A DNA stretch of 64,000 bases from Xestospongia bergquistia (GCA_963965975.1 OZ014418.1:1826275-1890274), one strand, 5' to 3'; counted from the first letter of the stretch, positions 27,901 to 43,900 are shown. The notes: generated by a model not told the origin, from the letters alone. Translations and numbers: made by a program.

Positions 27901-30762
27901 TCATGTCCTTACTACATCTCTAATTCAGGCTATTTTCACTCACATTTCATTCATTTTTAAAGTTAATACAGTAATGATATGCTAAATCACACAGTGTGAC
28001 AGTGGACATGATTAACATTCTTTAGTAAAGAATTATCACGCATTGAAAAGGCACTAGAATGTAGTCTTCAATTATACTAGTCAAAAATGTTATACGACAC
28101 TATGGTATGGACCAGTAATGTAAAACATTTGAAGATATAACAAGAATATGGCACCCTGTTTGTATCCTTCAATATTTATAATTATTAATAATTATATAAT
28201 ATTATTCAATAACTTTTATGCTATTTATCCAAACAAGACGTCATTTAAAGCCTAACTTCTCAAACTTATTATACACTTTATCATCTTATCAGTTAGTTTG
28301 TTCTTCAATGCATGAGTTTTTACTGATGTGAATGAACACACCATAGTCCATAGTATAACCACAATTATAAGGAAGGAAAATAAATGACTTTCCTACATCA
28401 AAAAATTTCTTGCAGGAGTGAGTACAATTACGAACAATTAAATTTAACAAAGAGAGGTCTTGTGTTACAGGAAACACCTAATTTTAAGTAGGTAGTGTCA
28501 TATGAGGGAGTCGTCTGTTTTGATACAAAGCACAAATGTATTACATAACATTCTAATACTTGAGAACTCAACTATAATTCTTACTGGTGATGACATCACC
28601 ATCACATCATTCTTACATCAGCAGGAGAGTCAGCAATGAAATGACTAACAATGATGAATTCCATAAGAATGTATACCAGCTGGTATTTATACAACATCCT
28701 ATTAGTAACAATAATTAGCATACCTTATAATGATTGAGTTGTTCATTTTAAGGAATAATTCACTTTCAAATTGACCTAATCTTAACTACAGTTCCCATAG
28801 CGATACAACAACAACAACTCTATGTCATCATTCATGAGGTTATTACCGTAGTCACTAAAATTGTAAATACTTTTAATAGTAATTGGTTTAATTTACAAGC
28901 TCGTTATATAGAGCAGTTATATCCCATCAATTAAATGTAACAAAATCCTACGATAATTATAATATGTTTACACACAAAATAAAGATTATATATTTCAATT
29001 TATACCAACATGACCTGTACAATATATGTACATATTGTATACTAATATATCATCAAGTTATAATAGTCACTAATGATAAGTTGGGATGACCTGGAAATAG
29101 TTGAGTATATACATGTAGCTATACATGCTACCAAGCAACCAACGCCTTAATACCATATGCACCCCCACGTATTGGGCATTGTGACATACAATAGATTTCT
29201 CCTACATATGTCATTATAGGGTATGTATGTTACATTACTGTAATGACTCTAACCTGTCTGCTAATACAACTCTTGTTTTTGTGACATTTTCTATTGTAAA
29301 TTTCGTTTTCCCTCCAGTCCCTGCAATTCTACCAATAGCTCTGGATAAATGGTCACCCTTCAATGGCTTCACTGTGAAGAATGGATAATTGATATACCAT
29401 GAAGAATGGATAATTGATATACTGTGAAGAATGGACACGGATTTGAGAATGAATGCATATTAAAGAAATGAGGATATAATAATGGACACACCATAAAGAA
29501 TGTATATGTAATAATGGATAAACCATCAAGAATGGACACATAAAAACTATGCATACCGTCTTGTATTTCAAATGTCTCAACAAAGAGATCATCTAATCTC
29601 ACTAATGCCAAAGCATCCTGAAAAGGAAAGATTGATCATTATTCTGTAAGCAAACATGTAGTGAGGTATTGGAATGTATCAACAAGGGCTCCTTATCAAG
29701 ACACATGATTTGATATCGTTATCTTGATTAATAAAAGGGGCATCCTCTTATGTAATGTTAGCAAAATGTATTGAGGACATAAATGCCGTTAAAGAAGGAA
29801 GTGTCCTAAGATTTCATTACTACCTCAAGAAACAGCATAGAGCATCAACTCTATATGAAATGAAGTATTCTTTACATGCATACATGTAGATTGTGCTTTT
29901 ATATGTAGGACATAGTTAAAACATTACTATTATATTCTATTATATTATACTTACATCAACTTCAAATCCTAGTGTGAATGCTTTCACAAAATCGGCTCCT
30001 TTTTGAATGGCACCGGAATCAGTAGTATACTGAGAGGTCTATTGAACCAAATGAGAATGGATTAAATAAAATCGATAACATTACATAATGTGCATGATAT
30101 TTCTGGCCATTTTGTACTATAAAACATAAAACTATCCTAAGTGTAAAGACTGAGACTCAAACTACAGAATGGGAATGAGACCACACACTACATTTCATCA
30201 TCACATGGATAGATTTTAGATATATAATATACTGAATGTGTACTAGTGTTAAAGATCTTAATGTGATAATCACTTTAAGTTCCACATTTCTTTTCTTTAG
30301 ATTCAGTCTAATTTGAAGTTTCAAATGTTCAACTACTGGAGTAAATATCTTCATCCATTGATCCTTGAGTGGAGAAAAACGGTGTGGAGGTACTGGAATA
30401 CTACGGAATTCTGGACGACCACCCTAAAAGTAATATAAGGGGTGTGGTTAGTTATTAAGTGGTTATTAATGTTACCATTATAGTTGAGGCGTCAACTGGT
30501 GGAAATGATGGTCTTTTTGTTACTGAGGTAGTGCTCTCTTCATTCTCTACCTCCATATCCCCACCCATCTTCCGTTTCCTTTTATATCGTACATCCTCAA
30601 AGTCTTGAGTTGTTTGTTCCTCTAATACAGTTTCTCTACCTAGCAAACAAACAACACTGAATTACAGAGTCAAAAATTATATAATATTATAATTTAATAT
30701 CTAAATGACTCAAATAAAAGCCGAGTAAGCCCCAATAACTCACTTTCACTGGCAGTAGCCAT
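12990..30762 (-). CDS. PNO1: PNO1 (Partner of NOB1/Dim2), 40S ribosome assembly factor
   Basis: KH-domain protein that binds the 3' end of pre-18S rRNA in pre-40S particles and regulates NOB1 cleavage. Exons: 30744-30762, 30476-30639, 30274-30423, 29955-30038, 29557-29617, 29254-29371, 19622-19692 and 12990-13057. They total 735 nt, 244 residues (human PNO1 is 252). Recognised blocks in order: [71 protein letters not shown] with [19 protein letters not shown] (KH), [20 protein letters not shown] and the C-terminus [20 protein letters not shown]. The last two introns are about 9.6 and 6.6 kb, versus at most about 340 bp for the others, and are packed with tandem repeats. Its ATG is 67 bp from that of KAT5 on the other strand, implying a shared promoter. 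Confidence 0.96.
13986..14095. repeat. Tandem repeat, ~38-bp unit, ~3 copies
   Basis: Copies of TTTGCAAGTAATAATAGTAG followed by AGGTAACACA in PNO1 intron 7. Confidence 0.85.
15060..15545. repeat. AT-rich minisatellite (ACTATAATGCTATAAT family)
   Basis: About 480 bp of irregular tandem copies of a 16-18 bp unit with occasional ACATAT spacers, in PNO1 intron 7. Strongly self-complementary (TATAATGC versus GCATTATA) and likely to form hairpins. Confidence 0.93.
18800..19617. repeat. 36-bp minisatellite adjoining PNO1 exon 7
   Basis: More than 20 copies of a 36-bp unit with core ACTGTACCATGTACTGTTAG then TACATTATATATTATA. The unit length is divisible by three, so long plus-strand frames encoding a 12-residue repeat arise as an artefact. 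The array ends about five bases from the 5' splice site of PNO1 exon 7 (19622). Confidence 0.97.
21800..22040. repeat. 22-bp minisatellite
   Basis: About 10 copies of a 22-bp unit containing ATGTAGATGTCACATGTAAT, with later copies changed to ATAGATAGCACATGTAAT. Confidence 0.93.
22182..22305. repeat. (TATTA)n microsatellite
   Basis: About 24 pentamer copies of TATTA, with occasional C substitutions. Confidence 0.97.
22498..22778. repeat. 31-bp minisatellite
   Basis: About nine copies of a unit containing GTACAATAGATGGAAGGATG followed by AATGGTGTA(A/G)T. Because 31 is not a multiple of three, all three minus-strand frames are open; these frames are artefacts. Confidence 0.95.
24250..24596. 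repeat. ~118-bp tandem repeat, three copies
   Basis: Three imperfect copies carrying GTATGTATTGTACGGCCTCA, CATAGACTACTA and TTGTATAGAATATGACTGTC, in PNO1 intron 6. Confidence 0.9.
25150..25330. repeat. ~56-bp tandem repeat, ~3 copies
   Basis: Copies of CATTCATTCATCCATTGTGT then CTGTCCAGCTATCCATTGTA. The overlapping small frames here are repeat-derived. Confidence 0.85.
26661..26923. mobile_element. MITE with ~35-bp terminal inverted repeats and TA target duplication
   Basis: The left end TATGTGACCGTAAATACGAA plus AATGGTACCTAACGCGC is mirrored, with one mismatch, at the right end (GCGCGTTAGGTACCATT ... GGTCACATA). Flanking TA dinucleotides suggest Tc1/mariner-type mobilisation. The frame at 26730-26945 lies mostly inside it and is not a gene. 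Confidence 0.8.
29372..29560. repeat. Degenerate repeats of GAAGAATGGA(T/C)A in PNO1 intron 5
   Basis: Several spaced copies of TGTGAAGAATGGATAATTGA and shorter variants fill the 185-bp intron between PNO1 exons 5 and 6 and create overlapping spurious frames. Confidence 0.7.
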
Positions 30763-30829
30763 TTTGTATGTAACCACGTGTTTAAGGTGTGGTTAACACG
30801 AGAGGTGTGGTTAACACACCTACATTAAA
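30763..30829. promoter_or_regulatory. Bidirectional promoter core between PNO1 and KAT5
   Basis: Only 67 bp separate the two divergent ATGs. The interval contains an E-box CACGTG (30775-30780) and a direct repeat of AGGTGTGGTTAACAC at 30785-30799 and 30803-30817, with no TATA box. Shared regulation of a ribosome biogenesis factor and a histone acetyltransferase is inferred from spacing alone. Confidence 0.55.
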
Positions 30830-34146
<3,317 letters not shown>

Positions 34147-34405
34147 TATATAGGACCAGATCAAAATAACAAGATAATAATACAGTATATAACTCTAACT
34201 GTAATTTTATGTCATTGATATAACATAATATATGATTCAACTGTGTAATTAGTGTCAATGGGCTGTCCCTGTAATAATGGCAGTATAAATATTTATAGGC
34301 TAAAATCTTACGTTGATTATAGCAACTAATATTGTCTGTTTGATTCCTGGAAATCTATTGATCCATAAACTTCAATATCAGATGCTATGAAGGCATCAGT
34401 TCTAA

Positions 34406-35577
34406 TTAAAGTTTAGGTCCTCGAATGTATCCTTGCTGCATAGCTGTTGCTACTAATGTACCATCTTCACGAAATATTCTATGAGCATTTCATAAATAAA
34501 AAATTGTAAATGTATTATTATTATTATCTCTTACCGTGATATATTGAGTGTTCCTCCACCTTTTGAAGAAAGACATTGGATATGAAATAAATGCCATTCA
34601 TTGAAGTCCACATCACTTTCAAACCACACACAGTGATTAAGGGACGTCAACAAAATAAACTTGTAGCCAGGATATTGTCGTAGCACACTGCCAGGCATAG
34701 CAAAGTCTGTAGCATACATAATAGCAATACGATGTTCATTTTGGTCTGATGTCTGAAGTGGGACCTTTGGTTTTATCCATACAGATACCCTAAATGAGTA
34801 TGATATAATAGATTTTATTGAGAAATTTAGTAAGAGTGAACTGCTTAAAAATAATTGTATGGGTAGTTAGCCAAGTCTTATCTGCCATAACACTAATGTA
34901 ATAAATACATTTATAACCCTAACATCATCACTACATGTTACATTAATTATATTTTAAATATTTACTGAGGATCTATAGGAGTTATTAGAGTAGTAGAGCT
35001 GTGCTGGTTCTCTTTCCAGTCCCAAGGTGGTGGAGAGCAAAAACGTATATAAATAGCATATCTGTCATCAATTGCAGTGGTATAGATATTATGTAACTTT
35101 TCAGATGGGATGCTATCAGATGGTCCCGGTACAGAGGGTTTACAATAATAATTATAGGGGAGATCCCCTGCATGTGTGTCGGGTGATCGGAATGATACAG
35201 TACAAGAGAACACGTTTTTGCCATTTTGTTGAGCTGAGACACTGCGATAACAAAACAAATGTCCATCTTTCTTGTCGTTAACATGATATCTAATTTTCTC
35301 TGGTTTAGCAGGACTCACAAAATAACATTGTACAGAATTGAGGAGATGATTATTGTTAACTGGAAGTGTTAAGAATGCAGCTTTTACAGCTTGTGCAACT
35401 AAATGACCACCATATACTACATCAGCAGTACCTGATATATTTAACGAGTACAAATCACAAGCTTCAAACACATCTTGTTGAATTTCTATCAGTAAAGTGA
35501 AAGTGATTGAAATAGTGCACAATTTATTGCTAACTTTGAATTTCTAAATCAGTTTCCAGACAAGGTATTTCATTCAT
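34406..35577 (-). CDS. Acyl-CoA thioesterase, ACOT8/TesB type
   Basis: Hydrolyses acyl-CoAs to free acid and CoA; ACOT8 is peroxisomal. Exons: 35535-35577, 34966-35485, 34535-34789 and 34406-34478, giving 296 residues with a continuous frame. The first hotdog half has VVYGGHLVAQAVKAAF, LLNSVQCYFVSPAKPEKIRY and the NGKNVFSCTVSFRSPD strand; the second has IAIMYATDFAMPG, LNHCVWFESDVDFNEWHLFH and DGTLVATAMQQGYIR, matching the TesB double-hotdog order. The C-terminal tripeptide is PKL, close to but not the canonical SKL/AKL peroxisomal signal, so peroxisomal import is uncertain. It is convergent with KAT5 (259 bp between stops) and divergent from the next gene (206 bp between ATGs). Confidence 0.9.
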
Positions 35578-35783
35578 TCTTAGCTATATGGCTGAGACAA
35601 CTATGAGAAGTAGAATGAGAGAGGAATTCTAGATCTGACAATCACATATAATTATACATGTATATCATGACATCACATAATATATTAATATTATATCTAG
35701 CTTACCAGCTGTATGTTTTAATCTAGCTTTTACTTCAGACCAACCTAACTTCACTTACTGGATGCAGTAGTGTTCAGCATTCA

Positions 35784-37628
35784 ATGAAAATGAGCAGTAG
35801 TAACACTAGTAAAGATCTCAGCGTGGATGCTGTCCTATCACACAACATGAGGTAGTCATTTAAGAGGAGGAGGAAGTAGCTTGCCCCTATAATAACGACC
35901 TGTTTGTTAATATTACAGATCCACTGGTCCTCGGAGGTCTTTTATTACTAATTGGGTTGCTACACAACTACCACAAAATTCTTCTAGCATTGAAAATGAT
36001 GAAGTAACTTAATGTGTAGTAAATATACAATTTGATGTTATAATTATACAGCTGCTAAAGACTAATGAGAAGGTGGATGAATCAGATCAACCTGTTCCTG
36101 TGATAATTGTAACGTCACTAGATAAAGTATGTTGTGTATCGTAATAACATCTAGTCTGACATTACTGCCCACTTAGGCAAATGGGTGGAGACACCAGACT
36201 AAATGTCATCAATTTAAAACAGATAGATTCATGTGTATAATGTAAATAACTATCATTTGATAGGATGAACATCCCATCACTAACTTAGAGCAAAGTGTTG
36301 ATGATTTAGCAACGTCAACTCACGTTGAAACATCTAACTATTCAGTATGTAATACTGGAGAATTGTCTAGTATTATTGATGAAGAAGGTAAAGTTAAGAC
36401 ATTGTATGTATAGCTTACATTTTATCTACTATTGTCAGATGGCCATGAGACAAAATCTGAATCCAGTGATGGTTTGTCTGCAAGACCTACTCACTTATCA
36501 AATGATTATCAATCACCTTCTCCTACAAATAATGTTCTATTGGACCCAACACCCAAAGAAGATACGTCTCAAGACACTCTAGGAACTCCCATTGCATCTC
36601 CTCTTAGTCGGGTTCGGGCTAAGTCGTTTCCTCCTAGCTTCACTTCTAACAAGACAGACCGTCAAATGACTTTGTTTCAAAGAGCTGTAACTAAAGTACA
36701 ACAAGAACTAAAGAGTAACAAGTTAGAAGAAGCAAAAAAAAAGACAGAGGACAATGAAGAATCAAAAGAGACAGAGGACAATGAAGAATCAAAAGAGACG
36801 GAAGAGAATGAAGAATCAAAAGAGACAATAGAAAAGGTTCTAGTATAATTTTAATTCTGTCATTGACACTGCATGTAACACTATATCTGATAAGTTTTCT
36901 ATGCACACACACATATATATACTGTACTTTTGTCTTATTTAACATTGTCATGTACTGGATACTTATATAGTAATCATCACAATACCCCATATATAATTAT
37001 AAACTCATGTGCTTATATACTTGGCAACCAACATTTAAAAATGCATTATTATTTATTGTCTTTTTTCTCTTAGGGAAAAGGATTCACTCGATGTATGTGC
37101 TCTAAAATTAACATTACATATTATAATATATTATATTATACTATTGTTTTATTGTCCTAAAGTGGTTGATATTGCTATGATGGCCAAGCAATGGAAGAAA
37201 AGAGGACTAGAGTCAACTACTGAAAAAGAGGTTTAATTGTTGTATCTCTATATCTATGCTAACTAGACTGTTCCCTATAGGACAAGGACATAGAAGCGGA
37301 AGCAGAGCACCGAAGGACGCTTGCTGCTCTTCCTGAAGACGTTCTGAACGTCATTTTTGAGGAATCATTACCAGTTGTTCTCAAAACACATCATAGTATG
37401 TGCATGTATTCAGATATAAAGATAATAATCTATCCTCAAACTATAACTGCAACAGCTGTAGTCTATTCAAAAATATTAATATAAATAAGTTACAACTCCT
37501 ATCTTTGTATTACAGAGTATCACTCTCAGATGGGCCCAAAACATCAATTAACAGTGAAAGCCATGGAAAAAGCAAACAAGCTAGCTGAAAGAATAGGAAA
37601 AGAACCAGTATTTACTGTACAGCAATAA
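35784..37628 (+). CDS. Unrecognised protein: disordered N-terminus, acidic repeat, conserved-looking C-terminus
   Basis: Nine exons with perfect phase: 35784-35851, 35919-36003, 36052-36126, 36264-36387, 36439-36836, 37074-37092, 37163-37230, 37281-37395 and 37516-37628; 354 residues. No family recognised. Residues about 20-30 contain PRRSFITNWVATQL. The middle (about 60-220) is Ser/Thr/Pro/Asp-rich and probably disordered. MTLFQRAVTKVQQELKSNK begins a helical stretch, followed by three copies of an acidic 10-mer EDNEESKET. The C-terminal third (VDIAMMAKQWKKRG, LPEDVLNVIFEESLPVVLKT, HQLTVKAMEKANKLAERIGK) is helical and looks like the constrained part. A tiny 19-nt exon 6 is supported by both splice sites. 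The start could instead be the second ATG two codons in. Cytoplasmic or ciliary localisation is possible but unsupported. Confidence 0.85.
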
Positions 37629-37914
37629 AACTAAACACTAAAAAATGCTTGTATGGGCGTGTTCACTTTGTGTCACGTGATGCATATTTCCATGCAAACA
37701 GAACGCTAATAAACAACTATAGAGTCACTAATATTGACAGGTCTATGATTTTCGTTGTTCTGCCGCGAAGGAGGTCTTTAGAAGTGTATCAGAATTTTCA
37801 CTCGAATTTGGTAAGTTAGATGCTTGTAAGTAAACGTTTTAGTACTACTGTTACCGATTCTGTTTTGTCTGCAGAGGGAAGTGAAGTGATTTGAATGGTT
37901 CATTTGTCCTTTGT

Positions 37915-40900
37915 ATGTCTCAAACTCGTCCAGGTTTTCATCGTCCCGCTCAAAACGGGAAAGCTATGCCAGAATCAAGTATGGTTGCACCAGAGGCACT
38001 GAATGGTACAGTAGACTACAGTGCATTCCATACTGAGAAGACTTCTCTCTATCTTGGTTTGTTCCCTTGTACTGTTATTCATCAAATGCAAGATCAATCC
38101 AGTGTAGAGAAAAGACAGTCTGCTATTGTTACAATACAAGAAATTATTCAAAATGCCAATGAAAAAGAGTTAGAAGAGAACCTTCAAGATATTGTCTCGT
38201 TAATAACATTGCCTTTAAGTGATGCCAATTTCAAGATTGTCCTGACTGGCTTACAATTGCTGGAGGAAGTAGTGACTAAAACAAAAGAGGCTCTCCTTCC
38301 ATATCTTAATGTTCTACTCTCTAATTACTTGGCCAAAGTTGGTAGTCATAAATATATAGTGAAACAGGCTGGAATGAAGGTGTTGATGAAGTTGATGGAA
38401 GTACTTCGACCAGAGCCTGTTGTTAAAGAAGTCATTGGAACAGGCCTTGTGCACAAGCAGGCCAAAGTCAGAGAGGAGACATTGAATATCATCATTGCTT
38501 CTCTGCTCACTTTTCCCAAATCTGAATTCAAGCTATTGTTATTAGTTGAGAAGATCACACCTTTACTAATTGATACGAAACAGAGAGTGAGGCAGGCCTG
38601 TCTTGAGGCATGTGCTGTCCTAGCCGACAGACTTGGTCGAGAATGCCTCCAACCTCTTGTGTCTGCTGTGGCCAGTATCGAAAGAAGTGAGAATCGGAGT
38701 GAACTTAGTCTCATGTTGGCCTTCCAGGCAAGACTCTCACGCAAGCAGCTGCCTTATCTTAATGAACATGGACTTGTTGATCATATATTGAATGTTGCTA
38801 ATGGAAGAAATCCTGGTGAGTTGTGTGGCTCAGATGTGGACTGGATTCTAGCTGGAAAGAGTACCTCACCAAGTGCTAATGGAAGAAAATTATCAACTTC
38901 TGGTCCTCTAAAGAGTGCAGGAAGAAAACTACCCTGGGACAAGCCCCATCAAGAACAACCACCAAAGGTACATTCATTATAATATAGAGGTCAAAGTGTT
39001 AAATTTAGATTTGTTCTATAGATAATGTAGATATTGTAATTGGAAACATTAACTTTAATTGGAAACATTAACTTTAAAAGCTGCTCTGCTTGTCAACAAT
39101 GGCCTCTATATAGCAACTCTATTGTTTTATTCAGCCTGACCCAAGCACTAAAATTCATAAACTTTGTTTATTTACTCTGATTATTGAGTCTACGAGTCGT
39201 TCGACATGCTTTTTTCACAACACATCATTCCTACATAACACAGATGGCAACTATAACTTGTGGTCTGCCCTATATACTACAGTTTGTCATTCCTAGCTAA
39301 TGTCAGTAATGTCTGATACCCCCAAGCAAGGTGTAAAGTCCAACCAACTTAGCACTTCTTACCACTTTTTTCTTTCACCTAATGTAAATATCTACTATAT
39401 AATTATTTTTAGTGATAATGTTACACTTAACACTTATTGTCACTTTATTACAGGTACCTACAATGGGGTATGCTTCATATGCTTTGAAACAGCAACCACT
39501 AAAGCCTTTTACATCTAGTGTAAGTGGAGCTTCAATTACCAGTACAAAGAACAGAGGATATTTGGATATTTATAAAATGTCAACAGAAGGAACAATGACA
39601 GCGACACATATTAGCATGGACTCTCACAGTAAAGCAGCCACGACTTCAATACTAACAGCATCTACGTTTAAAATCGGAAAATCAATATTTGACAATGGTG
39701 CTCAAGCCACTGGAAAAAGCATTGCTCCTTGCTCTATTGGTCCTGTTGACACCTTTTCTACTACTTGGCCTCGTCCCAATGGATATAGTACTACATTTAT
39801 GAGGGCAAGCAGACAGATATCAGCAGATGCTACAACCTTACCAGGTCAGTTTACTTGAATCACTCATATGACCACTTTAAAGACTACTTATCATGTCTTT
39901 AATACCAGTGCTATTAATCAAAGCATATCTTAGCAATAGTATTATCTTACGTGAGACCAGGTCTGTTTATGACCATATAAGGAAAGTATCAGTTTAAAAT
40001 TCAGATTACCATTCTCAGAAACATAATCCACCTTATATGTAATATAATAAAGTTCGCATTTATATATAATATAAAATATGTAATGAATTTAATGGTATGA
40101 AGATTATTCCTAATGAATATTGTATGTCTATCCCATATTGGTTTGGTAAGGTAATTCATTACACATGTTGTAGCTGTGAACAGATTGTTAACAGTCAACA
40201 TCAGATGATATGAAGTACAATGATTAAATTTTTCTGTCTTTTTTCAGGTAATTTTCTATTTAGTCCGACAAAAACTGGCACACTACCAGCAATCAATAGT
40301 CGACCCTTATCAAAACCTATTGTACGCAATCCACTTGATTTCCGACCTCAACCGCCCCCACAAGCTTCACCTCTTCCATCTCACCCTATCATTAATCAAA
40401 CTAATGATACTCATACTGTCCATAAAACTATTAGTCCTACTCTCATAGAACAGGTACTTATTAAATACAGTAATGGCTGTCCATCCATTCATCTATCCAC
40501 TTAGCCACCATTCATTATTTGCACATTCATGTTTAGATCATCCAATTCTTCATTCCTCTATCTATTATTTTGTTTCATTGTCCAGAGTTTTTTAGGTGGT
40601 GAAGTAGATGATGATTCAGAGTATTATAATATTCCTGTCGATGACTCCCTGTTAAATAGCAGTCTCAGCTCATCTCTTACTTCTCTGTTTGTCTCTAAAG
40701 AATTGCAATCAACTAAAGGTGGACGAGAGGTAAGTTAAGAACTTCAAAGGCATCTTAGCCTCTCTATCTGAGGACAATGGTTTATATGCACTTTGCTTTA
40801 CTATAGGCTAAAACAGTGGATGCATTGAGTCAGATTCGGAAGAAAGCGGCCAGTTGGAAAGCTGAGATTCTCTCAACTCAATGCTCTACTTCTACTTCTC

Positions 40901-43900
40901 CTGTGGGTACTCCTCCACAGAGCAGTCAAGGTCCTAAGTTGTCTCAGTCCATTACTGGAAAGAATACCGGCAGAACAGAAATCAGGTAAAGAATATTGTA
41001 TACCAATGTACTTGTATATAAATCTTTGACACAAATCAAAGTCATACTTTGTTGTTATTTCTTATAGCACTGTATCTGCTCCTGTGGTATTAAAGAAAGG
41101 TAAACAACCAAAAAAGAAAAGTCCAGTCAAAATGGCTCCATTGCCTCAATCACCTCCACCATTGCTACCACCTCCTCTTCATGAATCCTCTATTTATGGT
41201 AGCAGTAACTCTGTGCTTGATAGAACTTTTACTATAGATACTAAAGAGGATGCCCCTCAATATCTAGATCAATTTGGACTAAGAACTAGCACTGAAGATT
41301 ATCCTAGAATGATGGAGAATGAGACAACGACTACAATGAAACCAAAAGCGACAAGGACAAAGGCACCACACAAGAAACAACAACCTACGTTTTTTAGTTC
41401 ACCTGTTAAAGAACCATTTGATACATTATCAAATGTAGCCAGACATTTAAGTCACTCCCACATCAGTGATTTAGAACTAAATCCTCCTGAAATAACTGAT
41501 AGACTCAGTCCACCCAAATACGTTACTTCTACTCACAAATACAAAGAAGTTACTCCACCTAACCGAAAAACAAAGAAGACTAGCCCAGCAAAAACTGCCA
41601 GTGCTCCTCAAAAATCATCAATGAGCACTTCTCCAACTAGCAGTATCAGTAACTCTGCTCCTGTCTATCGTCCAGGCACGCAGAATCCCGATGTTATAGA
41701 TGAATCAAAGGAAAGTCAAGATCTTGTAGAACTTGAGCCTCTTCCTCATCCTGAGAGTAGTTTGAGGAAAGCATTACAAGGTCTTGGAAAGGGGACAGAA
41801 GAATGGGAGGAGAAGTGTGAAGCACTTCTTATATTGAGGCGACTTTCAGCTTTTCATGATGACATTATTTTACCTCAATTACATACTATATTAATTGAAG
41901 TGGAGAAAGAGGTCAGTTTAAGGTGTTCATTATAGCATAGTAGTTGTACTGTTTGTAAATTAGTGTTTATCTTAATAGTATGCTTTAAGTACCTACCTGT
42001 ATATTGTTTTACATTACTGTTAATTCATTTTGTAGGTGAGGAATCTACGTTCTCAAGTGGCCAGACATGCTATTGCCTGTTTGGGAGATATGTTTGCTTT
42101 TTTAAAAAGAGACATGGAGCAGGTAGATCATTTACAACACATTACACTGTATTATAATAATAGCTCATAAGTTCTTATTAGTTACTACATGACTCATTCT
42201 ATTTTGTTAGTCATTGGATGCTATTGTCAAGACCTTGCTTCAGGTTGGTTCCAAATCCAATAATTTCTATCGAGAAGATACAGAGAAAGCCTTACTTGAA
42301 ATGACTCGAAACACATCGCCAGCTAAAAGTCTTCAAGCTGTCATCACTGGTGGCATAAGTCATGGTAGTGTTCTTGTAAGAAGACAGGTAGCTCAGTTGA
42401 TATGTGTTATTGTTGAGCAATCTGGGCCCAGTAAAATCATGAAATTACCTCGAGATGTGTTGGATAAGACATTCAATGCTATAGCTCATTTATTAGGAGA
42501 TGCTGATGCAGTTGCTAGGTAAGACTATTGTCCCTAATATCATTATAGTAATGTTCTATGTTATTTGTGTAGATATCAAGCACGTCGGACTTTAGATCAA
42601 CTATACTCTTGTCTGGAATTTGATACGACTGCAAGTAGAGCTCTTTCTAAGCATCAATACTCCAAAGTCAAGGAGAGTGTGGAGAGCATTAAAACTAAGG
42701 TAAGAAAACTTCTACAATTGATGGTCCAACTTATCAATTTTGTTTAGGGTTTGGGTAAACCTCCATTAGATTCCCAATCGGCAAAGACAACTCGTCTCTC
42801 TCTCTCCAGTCATCCATCTTCAGCTGCACAGCCTACAGTACCTACTACTAGTCAATCTCCCCCTAAGACGAGAAAGAGAAGGATATCAGCTCAGCCAGTA
42901 GAGACTGGCTATGTCACTGATACTACTGTACCACTACCTGACGATTTGTTAGTTAAAATGAAAGCAAGTGACTGGAAAGAGCGACAAGAAGCTATAACTG
43001 ACTTGGAAATATTTATACAATCATACCCCATGGGTTTGGGATCAAATGTAGTCAAGGTGAGCTCCTTTTATTAGTCGTTTTAAATTAGATATAAACAATG
43101 CATTTCTTATCTAGGTTTTTGATGTCTTTAATGAAAGACTTAATGACAAAAATAGCAAAGTTAATCTCTATGCTCTACAAACCTTTCAACGATTTGTCCC
43201 TATACTCAATCAGCAACTACAACCAGTTCTTTCAACATTAGTGGAAGCTCTTGCTGGAACAGTAGCATCACGATATCCAGCTATTCATTCTGCTGCTCTT
43301 GATGCAGTAGATACTTTAATGAGTACAGTTGGTAAGTACATCTAGTAATAAGTACAGTTGGTAAGTACATCTAGTAATAAGTACAGTTGGTAAGTATATC
43401 TAGTAATAAGTACTGTTGGTAAGTACATCTAGTAATAAGTACAGTTGGTAAGTACATCTAGTAATAAGTACAGTTGGTAAGTATATCTAGTAATAAGTAC
43501 TGTTGGTAAGTACATCTAGTAATAAGTACAGTTGGTAAGTACATCTAGTAATAAGTACAGTTGGTAAGTATATCTAGTAATAAGTACTGTTGGTAAGTAC
43601 GCATAATACAATATGTATATTAAATCGTTAACATACAAAGGGTCTACGAACCAAAGAATATTCCAAATAACTTTTAATGCCATGGACAGTTTCCAAAGTT
43701 TGCTTCATTTTACTGTAATATTGTATGTACTTTATCATTGATATTATAATGATGTCACATTGTATACATAGTTTCTCTTTTCATATCATTATAGACTGTA
43801 CTCTATTGTTTCCTCCTTTGGCCTCTGCTGCACAGAATGGTAATACCAGAGTACAACCTATAATGTTAAGAAAGTTAGCAGGTAAGGGATCAATACATTT

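Larger units (their letters stand above)
19693..29253. other. PNO1 intron 6 (9.6 kb), repeat-rich
   Basis: Giant intron, AT-rich throughout. Identified contents: minisatellites at 21800-22040, 22180-22305, 22500-22780, 24250-24596 and 25150-25330, and a MITE at 26661-26923. I found no splice-bounded coding exon or RNA gene in it on either strand; small open frames are not supported. Confidence 0.7.
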
